Assembly (NCBI GenBank): GCA_030039005.1
Contig: JASHQT010000557.1
Coordinates: forward strand, 1 to 7,077
DNA from: Bryobacteraceae bacterium
GTDB lineage: Bacteria; Acidobacteriota; Terriglobia; Bryobacterales; Bryobacteraceae
DNA: 7,077 nucleotides
Reading direction: 5' to 3'
Shown here: positions 1-6,258 of the stretch, one piece after another
Position numbering within the stretch: the stretch's first letter is position 1
Layout: each line of letters starts with the position of its first letter
Translations under genes and position numbers: made by a program
Notes under the pieces: generated by a model
Told to the model about the DNA's origin: nothing
Database searches by the model: none
Seen by the model: the letters and a program-made list of their open reading frames with translations, nothing else

Positions 1-542
1 AGGCCGTGATCCTGGATCTCTAGGAAAAAATTCCCTTTACCGAACATGTCGGCGTAGCCGTAGGCCAGGCGCTTGGCTTCTTCGTACCGGTTCGCGAGAA
101 TCGTCTCGTTGATATCGCCGCGCAGGCACGCCGACATCGCGATCAGGCCTTTGGAGTGTGCGGCGAGCAGGTCTTTGTCGATGCGCGGCTTGTAGTAGAA
201 GCCTTCCAGGAACGCCGTCGAAACCAGCTTCAGCAAATTACGATAGCCTTCCTGGTTTTCGCACAGCAGCACCAGGTGGTTGTAGCGGTCGGTTTCACTG
301 CGGCTCGCCAGCCCCTGCTGCGAGACGTACACCTCGCACCCGATCACCGGATGCACGCCCTTCTGCTTGGCCGCGTTATAAAATTCCACCGCGCCGAAAA
401 GATTGCCGTGGTCCGTCATCGCCACCGAAGGCATCTTTTGCTCGACCACCAGGTCCATCAACTGCCCGATCTCGCAAGCGCCGTCCAGCAGCGAATAATC
501 CGTGTGGCAATGCAGATGAACGAAAGGTGGTGCGGAACTCAT
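1..542 (-). CDS. dnaE: DNA polymerase III alpha subunit, N-terminal PHP part (partial, runs off left edge)
   Basis: This is the catalytic subunit of the replicative DNA polymerase; about 180 N-terminal residues are present and the rest lies beyond the window edge. I translated it from the minus strand: it starts MSSAPPFVHLHCHTDYSLLD and continues with TDHGNLFGAVEFYNAA and IGCEVY, which are hallmark PHP-domain blocks of DnaE1. The expected metal ligands H11, H13, D20, H45, E70, H89 and C139 are all in place; the last two would lie outside the window. The NLFGAVEFY block argues for DnaE1 rather than the error-prone DnaE2/ImuC. The ATG at 542 overlaps the tsaE stop as ATGA, and TAGGGA sits directly against it, so translation is probably coupled to tsaE. 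No truncation or frameshift is visible in this part. Confidence 0.96.
   Translation of the reverse strand, partial: MSSAPPFVHLHCHTDYSLLDGACEIGQLMDLVVEQKMPSVAMTDHGNLFGAVEFYNAAKQKGVHPVIGCEVYVSQQGLASRSETDRYNHLVLLCENQEGYRNLLKLVSTAFLEGFYYKPRIDKDLLAAHSKGLIAMSACLRGDINETILANRYEEAKRLAYGYADMFGKGNFFLEIQDHG
539..542 (-). promoter_or_regulatory. ATGA stop/start overlap coupling tsaE to dnaE
   Basis: The TGA of tsaE (541-539) and the ATG of dnaE (542-540) share bases. TAGGGA at 543-548 abuts the start codon, too close for an ideal ribosome site, so re-initiation by ribosomes finishing tsaE is the likely way dnaE is translated here. Confidence 0.8.
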
Positions 543-1012
543 TCCCTAGCTCTCAATTCGGGGGGAGGGTTGACTCCATTGTACTCCCGTGCTTGCACCC
601 TTAGTTCGATCTCGCGCGAATTTTCTCCGTCGCTTCTCAGCCGAATTTCGAACCGATCCTCCGGCATCAACTCGGGAAACCGTTCACCCCATTCGATGAG
701 CACCACCGCCCGCCGGTCGAATATTTCATCCAACCCGAGCGTCGCCACTTGCGCGGCCGTGTCCAAACGATATAGATCGATGTGATAAACGCTCGGGCCG
801 TATTCGTGAATTAACGTGAACGTCGGGCTCGAAACATCTTCCGGCCGCGCGGCGCCCAATCCTTTCACGATCCCCTTGGCCAGCGTCGTCTTTCCCGCGC
901 CCAACTCTCCAATTAGCAGCACCACTGCTTTCGCCGGCAATTCGGACGCGATTTTCTCGCCCAGCGCGATGGTCTCCTCTTCGCTATTGGTGTGAAAAAC
1001 TCGCGACTTCAC
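539..1012 (-). CDS. tsaE: tRNA threonylcarbamoyladenosine biosynthesis ATPase TsaE
   Basis: TsaE is the small cytoplasmic ATPase that works with TsaB and TsaD to put the t6A modification on A37 of ANN-decoding tRNAs. The 157-residue length is usual for the family. Walker A is GELGAGKTT (35-43), followed by the family blocks SSPTFTLIHEY (61-71), HIDLYRL (77-83) and IEWGER (106-111). The start is a GTG at 1012, chosen because the family N-terminus begins here and a TGAGG Shine-Dalgarno lies six bases upstream inside the nnr gene. It overlaps nnr by 29 nt and dnaE by 4 nt. An nnr (yjeF)-tsaE pair is a common bacterial neighbourhood, which supports both calls. The last 15 or so residues look like a loosely conserved tail. 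tsaB and tsaD are not in this window. Confidence 0.96.
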   Translation of the reverse strand: MKSRVFHTNSEEETIALGEKIASELPAKAVVLLIGELGAGKTTLAKGIVKGLGAARPEDVSSPTFTLIHEYGPSVYHIDLYRLDTAAQVATLGLDEIFDRRAVVLIEWGERFPELMPEDRFEIRLRSDGENSREIELRVQAREYNGVNPPPELRARE

Positions 1013-2495
1013 GCATCGCCTCAGGCAGGAACTCGAACAGGTCCGTCGCGATCAGGGATTTCTCGCCCAGCTTCACCGCGCCCAGCTCGCCCGCGCGCCC
1101 GTGCAGCCACACCGCGGCCAGCAGCGCATTTTCCAATTGATCCGGAAACTGCGCCACCAATCCCGCGATCATTCCGGTCAACACGTCGCCGGTGCCGCCG
1201 GTCGCCATGGCTGGTGAACCGGTCGGGTTGATCCATACCGGTCCATCAGGGAACGCGATTACGGAACGGTTGCCCTTGAGTACCAGATAAATGCCGTGTT
1301 CTGTCGCGAACGCTCGGGCGGCGCCGATTCGGTCCTGTTGGATCTCGGCGATGGTTTTGCCCGTGAGCCGCGACATCTCGCCTGGATGCGGAGTAAAGAT
1401 GCGCGGCCCGGCGAACCCGAGCTCTTGCCCCGCGAGCGCATTCAGCGCATCGGCATCCACCACCATCGGCGTCTTCGACTCCTGAACAAATCGCTGGATG
1501 AATTCCACCGTCTCCGGATGCTGCCCCATCCCCGGACCAATCGCGATGACGGTCTTCTTCGCCGTGATCGCGGCCAGAGCAGGAAGGTCCGGCGCAATGG
1601 AGCCCTCGCCGGTCTCGGCCAGGGGCTCGGTCATGATTTCGGGCGCGTAAGACGAAATCGCCGTTATCGCCGACGCCGCGGAAGCCACCGTGGAAAGTCC
1701 CGCGCCCGCCCGCAGCGCCGCCACTCCCGACATCGCCGCTGCACCAGTTTTCCCCCGCCCGCCCGCGATGGTCAGCACATGGCCATACAGCCCTTTGTTC
1801 GACTCGGCCACGCGCGCACGAAACAGCGCCGCGAACTTGCTCGGCTCACTTAATGCAAGCTGAATGCTCGGATCGCCTTCGAATATCTCGGGCGGCGTTC
1901 CGATCGGCACCACATGCACTTTCCCGGCCAGCTCGCACTCGGGCGCAAGCACCAACGCGGGCTTCAGCGCCGTGAACGTCACCGTATGCTTCGCGCGTAC
2001 CGCCCCGCCCGAAGGCACGTCCACCGAAACCACCTCCGCCAGAGGAAACTGAGTATTGATCGCCTCGATCAACTCCGCCGCTTTCCCCTTCGCCGCCCCC
2101 TCGGCGCCCGTTCCCAGCACCGCATCGATCACCAGCGTTGCGATGCGCATCTCCTCGGTGACTCCAGGCCATACATAGCCGCCGACGGCCTTCAGCATTT
2201 TGTAGTTTTCGAGCGCATCGCCGCGCATTTCGTTCGGATCGGCGCCCAACACCACCCGCAGCCACTTCGGCTGGATGCGCGTATGAAGTTGCCGAGCCAC
2301 CACCAACCCATCCCCGCCGTTATTGCCCTTGCCGCATATGACCACGATCCGCTGCTCGGCCAGCGGCGCATACTCGCGCTCCAAAAATTCCACCACGCGA
2401 CAGCCGGCGTTCTCCATCAAAATGAGGTTGGGGATGCCGCGCTCCGCCGTCTTGCGGTCCACTTCGCGCATTTGCGCCGCGGTCAGCACTTTCAC
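984..2495 (-). CDS. nnr: Bifunctional NAD(P)HX epimerase / ADP-dependent NAD(P)HX dehydratase (Nnr, YjeF-like)
   Basis: This cytosolic repair enzyme converts damaged hydrated NADH and NADPH back to the normal cofactors: the N-terminal half epimerises R- and S-NAD(P)HX and the C-terminal half dehydrates the S form using ADP. At 503 residues it has the usual fused length. Epimerase marks are MENAG (27-31), GKGNNGGDG (55-63), DAVLGTG (124-130) and DVPSG (159-163). Dehydratase marks are AGGRGKTGAA (244-253), GPGMG (320-324), DADALN (347-352), TPHPGEM (368-374) and the signature MATGGTGDVLTG (430-441). The start is GTG at 2495: it overlaps the channel stop as GTGA, has GAGGTG five bases upstream, and gives the conserved N-terminus MKVLTAAQMREVD. 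The next ATG (codon 9) would cut into that conserved segment. The loop after DVPSG is about ten residues shorter than in E. coli Nnr as I remember it. Confidence 0.96.
   Translation of the reverse strand: MKVLTAAQMREVDRKTAERGIPNLILMENAGCRVVEFLEREYAPLAEQRIVVICGKGNNGGDGLVVARQLHTRIQPKWLRVVLGADPNEMRGDALENYKMLKAVGGYVWPGVTEEMRIATLVIDAVLGTGAEGAAKGKAAELIEAINTQFPLAEVVSVDVPSGGAVRAKHTVTFTALKPALVLAPECELAGKVHVVPIGTPPEIFEGDPSIQLALSEPSKFAALFRARVAESNKGLYGHVLTIAGGRGKTGAAAMSGVAALRAGAGLSTVASAASAITAISSYAPEIMTEPLAETGEGSIAPDLPALAAITAKKTVIAIGPGMGQHPETVEFIQRFVQESKTPMVVDADALNALAGQELGFAGPRIFTPHPGEMSRLTGKTIAEIQQDRIGAARAFATEHGIYLVLKGNRSVIAFPDGPVWINPTGSPAMATGGTGDVLTGMIAGLVAQFPDQLENALLAAVWLHGRAGELGAVKLGEKSLIATDLFEFLPEAMREVASFSHQ
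1019..1023 (-). promoter_or_regulatory. Shine-Dalgarno TGAGG for the tsaE GTG start
   Basis: TGAGG lies six bases before the GTG at 1012, inside the nnr coding region. It decides the GTG start for tsaE, because the nearby ATG at 1016 is in the nnr frame and not in the tsaE frame. Confidence 0.65.
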
Positions 2496-2506
2496 GCTCG
2501 CACCTC
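2492..2506 (-). promoter_or_regulatory. Ribosome site GAGGTG plus GTGA overlap at the channel/nnr junction
   Basis: GAGGTG (2506-2501) stands five bases before the nnr GTG (2495-2493), which overlaps the channel TGA (2494-2492). The combination supports the GTG start and translational coupling. Confidence 0.75.
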
Positions 2507-3502
2507 GCCCAGCACCTGCTCCAGCTTCTGCAGGCTCGCCTGTTCTCCCATCACGATCAGATAATCGCCGGCTTCGATCTCCGCCTCGGCCGGCGGATTG
2601 AACCGCATTTGCCCATCCGATTTCCGGATCGCCAGCACGATCACGCCCAGATCCTTGCGGATGTTGGTCTCAAGCAGCGTCTTCCGGGCAAACTCGCTCG
2701 AGGCGGAAACGCTGAACTGCTCGATGCCCACGTCCAGACCCATGCTTTTCGTGGTGAAGTCGATGAACTGAAAAACGTGCGGCTTCAGCATCACTTGCGC
2801 CATCCGATTGCCCGTCATATCGTACGGCGCGAAAATGTAATCCGCGCCGGCCAGCCGCATCTTCTTTTCACTCTGCTCGGAATTCACGCGCGCCGCCATT
2901 TGCAGCCCGGGCTTCAGCGCTTTCGCCGAAAGGATCACGAACAGATTGTCCGCGTCGCTCTGCAGCGTCGCAATCAACCCCTTGGCGCGCAGGATGCCGG
3001 CGTGCTTCAACGTTTCATCGTCGGTGGCATCGGCCAGAACCGCGAGCATGCCCTCCCGGATGGCCCATTCCACGCGCTCCTCGCTTTTGTCGACTACCAG
3101 GAAGGGAACTTTGGCGCGTTGTAGCTCGTGGGCGGCGCCGCGCCCCACGCGCCCGAAACCGCAGAGGATGATATGGTCCTCCAGCTTGTCAATCATTTTC
3201 CTGGTCCGCCGTTTCGCGAAAAATTGCGTGAACTCCAGCTCGATGATCACCTGCGTCATGCCGCCCACCGCCAGCAGCATCACCGTCACGCCGAAGAATA
3301 TCAGAAACGAGTTGAAGATCCGGCCATGAAAACTGAGTGGATGCAGCTCCTCGTAGCCCACGGTGCTGATGGTGATCAGCGTCATGTAGAAGGCATCGAA
3401 CGGAGGATAGTGCTCGATCCAGATGAACCCCAGCGTTCCAGCGGTCAGGACCAGTAGAAATGCGCTGACCAGCACGATCAGCCAGTTGCGAAGGCGGCGC
3501 AT
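2492..3502 (-). CDS. Two-helix potassium channel with RCK (TrkA-N/TrkA-C) gating domain
   Basis: This is an inner-membrane ion channel of the MthK/GsuK architecture: two membrane helices around a pore loop, then a cytoplasmic ligand-sensing RCK domain. In its 336 residues, helix 1 spans about 7-29, the pore helix and filter 36-52 (TISTVGYEE at 44-52), and helix 2 about 62-87. The RCK Rossmann part begins at 109, with GFGRVGRG at 115-122, acidic D138 at the end of strand 2, and ADATDDETL near 157-165; a TrkA-C domain follows from about 255. The filter reads GYEE where GYGD is classical, so K+ selectivity is inferred from the family and not certain. The ATG at 3502 follows GAGGGAG by ten bases, in the operon's only gap (15 nt), and places helix 1 at the N-terminus. 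The ligand of the RCK domain cannot be read from sequence. Confidence 0.92.
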   Translation of the reverse strand: MRRLRNWLIVLVSAFLLVLTAGTLGFIWIEHYPPFDAFYMTLITISTVGYEELHPLSFHGRIFNSFLIFFGVTVMLLAVGGMTQVIIELEFTQFFAKRRTRKMIDKLEDHIILCGFGRVGRGAAHELQRAKVPFLVVDKSEERVEWAIREGMLAVLADATDDETLKHAGILRAKGLIATLQSDADNLFVILSAKALKPGLQMAARVNSEQSEKKMRLAGADYIFAPYDMTGNRMAQVMLKPHVFQFIDFTTKSMGLDVGIEQFSVSASSEFARKTLLETNIRKDLGVIVLAIRKSDGQMRFNPPAEAEIEAGDYLIVMGEQASLQKLEQVLGEVRA

Positions 3503-3519
3503 AGCAGCTATTCTCCCTC
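3503..3519 (-). promoter_or_regulatory. Ribosome binding site of the channel gene, GAGGGAG
   Basis: GAGGGAG (3519-3513) overlaps the end of the phosphatase gene and is followed by ten bases and the channel ATG at 3502. The spacing is slightly long but acceptable. This is the only junction in the operon with a true gap. Confidence 0.6.
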
Positions 3520-5464
3520 ACCGTTTGCGCGCCACCAGCACCGTCATGTCGTCCGACAGCTCCGGCGCGCCGGTCCACTCGCGCACGCGCTCCATCACGC
3601 TCTCGATGATGCGCGCTTCGTCGCGATCCGCATTTTTCGCCACCACCTCGATCAGGCGCTGCTCGCCGAACATCTCGCCGTATTCGTTTTCCGGCTCCGT
3701 GATGCCGTCGGTGTAGCATAGCAGCAGATCGCCCGCGCGCAGCTCCAGCTTGCTCTCCTCGTACTTGGAGAACGGAAACGCACCCACCACGGTGCCGTTG
3801 ACATCGAGCGGCGTCGCTGCCCCTCCCCGGAAAAGCACCGGCTGCAAGTGCCCTGCGTTGGTATAAGTGAGCACCCCGGTTACCGGATCGTAGATCGCGA
3901 AAAAGAACGTCGCGTATTTTTCGGGCGACGTGGTGGCGTGCAGTTGCAGATTCAGCTCGCTCACCATCCGTGCCGTCGAAAACCGCGTGCCGTTCATCGC
4001 CCCATTGAGCGATTCTGTAGACGCCCGCAGCTCCATCCGCACCGCCGCCTGAATCGTCGCCATCAACAAGGCTGCCGAAATTCCTTTCCCCGCCACGTCG
4101 CCGATGGCGATCGCGAGTTTACCGTCCACCAGTTGATAATCGTAGTAATCGCCCGACACCATGCGCGCCGGATGGCACATCCCCAGCACCTCGAGACCCT
4201 CCATCACCGGAGGCGCCTTCGGATAAAGCTGGTCTTGTACGCCGCGCGCGATCTCGATTTCGGTCTCCAGGCGCTCCTTTTCCTTCGACACCGCCAGCAG
4301 ATGCTCCAGGTTTTGCGTCATGGTGTTGAACGAGGTGGCGAGCTCGGCGATCTGATCGCGCCCCTTCACCTGGATCAAGTGCGAGAAATCGCCGTGCATC
4401 ACGCGCTGCGTCCCCGCGTATAGCGAATGTACCGCACCCGTGATATTGCGTGAAATCGAGATGCCGATCATCAATCCCGCCACTCCCACCACCAGGAACG
4501 CGATCGCTACGCCATAAAAGATCGCCAACACCCCGCCCTGCGATTCGTCAGCGCCGGGGCTCAAGATGGCGCCCAAGATCGCCGACGGCCGCGTGTGAAC
4601 AGCCAAAAGGGCGCGTTCGGTTTGCTCCGGATGCGACCAATCGGTGGCCTGCATCAGCGACCACCAGCGCACATCCACGTCGAAGCGATTCACCGGCGGC
4701 GGCACCGGCACGGTACTTTCCTCGCCGCCTGCCGCGCTCGGCTTGAAATCGGCATCGCTCGCGCCGGGCTTGTTCCCATCCCGCGCTCCGGAAAAAAGAA
4801 AATAGATCTCGCCTAGGCCCGGCTCCAGGCTGCTCAGATACCGCCGCGTCAGCGGGACCAGCGCCAGCATCCGCGCCTCGCCCGAGGCTGTATCGGCCCA
4901 CGCATAGTAGCGGCCGCCACGATAAACCACGCCCGTGGCGTTCGCACCCAGGTCCGGTGGAATACTCAGCTTCGCGTCCGCCGGCCAATCGCGCGTCTCA
5001 CCGCGCTCGGAAATGCACACAATCAGCCCCGGGAAATGTTGCACCTCCCGCGTCGCGATGTTCTGCAAATTGCCCGGCGAAGCCTCCAGATCGCCCGCAA
5101 CCGATCGCAGTGCAACTAACCTCCGGTCCAGCTCGGACCGCACCAGGTAGGTCGCCATCTGGCCTGCCAACATGTACCCGCCCAGTCCTACCAGCGTCAG
5201 CACCAGCAGCACCGGCAGCACGCCGATGAACAGATACGTAACCACGAGCCGGTTGCGCAGACGCCAGGTGAACTTTCTCAGTCCGAGCCGCAGCAGTCGC
5301 AGCGCAAGCCACCCGCCCAACGCGTACGTCACCAACGCCGCAAAAATCTCCAGTCCGCTCCCCGGCCACGCCACGCGCAGGATCAGGTACACCACCAGCG
5401 CCGCAACGAAGGCCTTCATTACCTTCCCCGCCCGCTTCCAAACGGACTGGATCGAAAAGTTCAC
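3518..5464 (-). CDS. Membrane-bound sensor serine phosphatase: HAMP plus SpoIIE/RsbU-type PP2C domain
   Basis: This is a transmembrane protein phosphatase of the kind that controls anti-sigma-factor antagonists in partner-switching pathways. Its 648 residues show hydrophobic helices at about 17-33, 38-58 and 72-98, a probable extracytoplasmic region of about 210 residues (98-309), a helix at 311-336, a HAMP domain (337-390), a short signalling helix (388-413) and the PP2C domain (415-648). Catalytic marks are GDYYDY (438-443), GDVAGKG (455-461), NAGH (536-539), YTDGITE (584-590) and DDMT (638-641); the metal-binding aspartates D439, D456, D586 and D639 are present, so it should be active. The GTG start at 5464 overlaps the upstream stop as GTGA but has a weak ribosome site; ATG at codon 16 (5419) has GGGGAAGG just upstream and may be the real start. 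No anti-sigma factor or STAS-domain antagonist is encoded in the window. Confidence 0.93.
   Translation of the reverse strand: MNFSIQSVWKRAGKVMKAFVAALVVYLILRVAWPGSGLEIFAALVTYALGGWLALRLLRLGLRKFTWRLRNRLVVTYLFIGVLPVLLVLTLVGLGGYMLAGQMATYLVRSELDRRLVALRSVAGDLEASPGNLQNIATREVQHFPGLIVCISERGETRDWPADAKLSIPPDLGANATGVVYRGGRYYAWADTASGEARMLALVPLTRRYLSSLEPGLGEIYFLFSGARDGNKPGASDADFKPSAAGGEESTVPVPPPVNRFDVDVRWWSLMQATDWSHPEQTERALLAVHTRPSAILGAILSPGADESQGGVLAIFYGVAIAFLVVGVAGLMIGISISRNITGAVHSLYAGTQRVMHGDFSHLIQVKGRDQIAELATSFNTMTQNLEHLLAVSKEKERLETEIEIARGVQDQLYPKAPPVMEGLEVLGMCHPARMVSGDYYDYQLVDGKLAIAIGDVAGKGISAALLMATIQAAVRMELRASTESLNGAMNGTRFSTARMVSELNLQLHATTSPEKYATFFFAIYDPVTGVLTYTNAGHLQPVLFRGGAATPLDVNGTVVGAFPFSKYEESKLELRAGDLLLCYTDGITEPENEYGEMFGEQRLIEVVAKNADRDEARIIESVMERVREWTGAPELSDDMTVLVARKR
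5417..5429 (-). promoter_or_regulatory. Alternative start of the phosphatase: GGGGAAGG with ATG at codon 16
   Basis: GGGGAAGG (5429-5422) followed by TA and an in-frame ATG (5419-5417) lies 45 bases inside the longest frame. The upstream GTG at 5464 overlaps the preceding stop but lacks a good purine tract. A start here would place the first membrane helix right at the N-terminus. Confidence 0.4.
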
Positions 5465-6258
5465 ACGCGCGATTTGGCGATCTCGGGAGTCTCAGCGGCC
5501 GCTTCCGGCAGCGGCTTTTCCGGTTCCAAAAAATACCGCGTCAACTGTTGTTGTAGGACGCCCAACGCCGTTTCCGGATCGTCGGCGTATTGGAACAGCT
5601 TCAGGTCGTCGCGATCGATGGTGCCGTGCTCCACCAGCGCCTCGAAATTCAGAATCTCGCGCCAGAATTTCGATCCGTACAGCACGATCACGATCCGGCT
5701 TTCCAGCTTCCTGGTCTGCGCCAGCGTCAGGATCTCGAACAGCTCGTCCAGCGTTCCGAATCCTCCCGGAAAAATCACCAGCGCCTTGGCCAGGTACGCA
5801 AACCAGAACTTGCGCATGAAGAAGTAGTGGAACTCGAACGCCAGCTCCGGCGTGATGAACGGATTCGGCCGCTGTTCGAACGGCAACCCGATGTTCAGCC
5901 CGATGGTTTTGCCTCCCGCATCCGACGCGCCGCGGTTCGCCGCCTCCATGATGCCCGGTCCGCCGCCGGAGCAGATCACAAACCGGTGCGACGCCGAATC
6001 CAGCTTGCTGGACCATTCCGTGATCAGCCGCGCCAGCGTCCGCGCATCGCGGTAATAACGCCCGAGCGGCCCTTCTTCGCTGATGCGCGCCGAGCCGAAA
6101 AACACGATCGTGTCCTGGATCTTTTCATCGCGAAAGTGCGAAAGAGGCTCCAGGTATTCGGACAGAATCCGCAGGCCGCGTGCGTCCGGACTTTCAAGAA
6201 ATGTTTCGTTCAGATAAGCCACCGGCCGGTGGCTGTTTTGGGAATTGCCTTCAATCAT
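5461..6258 (-). CDS. LOG-family protein (TIGR00730-type), probable nucleoside 5'-monophosphate phosphoribohydrolase
   Basis: Members of this Rossmann-fold family remove the base from nucleoside 5'-monophosphates; plant LOG proteins do this to cytokinin precursors, and bacterial relatives often act in nucleotide turnover. Many databases mislabel them lysine decarboxylases. In 265 residues, the phosphate-binding block GGGPGIMEAANRGA lies at 98-111 and the catalytic signature PGGFGTLDE at 164-172, with R149 before it in the MRKFW segment. The first 45 residues form an extension relative to the shortest LOG proteins, and the Pro/Ala/Glu-rich last 20 residues look disordered. The ATG at 6258 overlaps the end of lpxD by 8 nt and has no clear Shine-Dalgarno, suggesting coupled translation. 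Whether the substrate is AMP, a cytokinin nucleotide or another monophosphate cannot be decided here. Confidence 0.93.
   Translation of the reverse strand: MIEGNSQNSHRPVAYLNETFLESPDARGLRILSEYLEPLSHFRDEKIQDTIVFFGSARISEEGPLGRYYRDARTLARLITEWSSKLDSASHRFVICSGGGPGIMEAANRGASDAGGKTIGLNIGLPFEQRPNPFITPELAFEFHYFFMRKFWFAYLAKALVIFPGGFGTLDELFEILTLAQTRKLESRIVIVLYGSKFWREILNFEALVEHGTIDRDDLKLFQYADDPETALGVLQQQLTRYFLEPEKPLPEAAAETPEIAKSRV

Noticed and set aside
1..542. Error-prone polymerase DnaE2/ImuC
   Set aside because: The NLFGAVEFYNAA and GCEVY blocks are those of replicative DnaE1, and no imuA/imuB gene lies next to it.
156..785. Plus-strand open frame of 209 codons across dnaE and tsaE
   Set aside because: It is antisense to two genes with clear family motifs, spans their junction, and its product is Arg/His/Gln-rich, as expected of a GC-rich shadow frame.
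1296..1853. Plus-strand open frame of 185 codons inside nnr
   Set aside because: Lies fully antisense to the dehydratase half of nnr; the translation is arginine-rich low-complexity sequence with no recognisable motif.
3848..4423. Plus-strand open frame of 191 codons inside the phosphatase gene
   Set aside because: Antisense to the PP2C catalytic region; His/Arg-rich product typical of a frame shadow.
5461..6258. Lysine decarboxylase, as such proteins are often labelled
   Set aside because: PGGFGTLDE and GGGPGIMEA are LOG-family phosphoribohydrolase motifs; no PLP-dependent decarboxylase motif is present.
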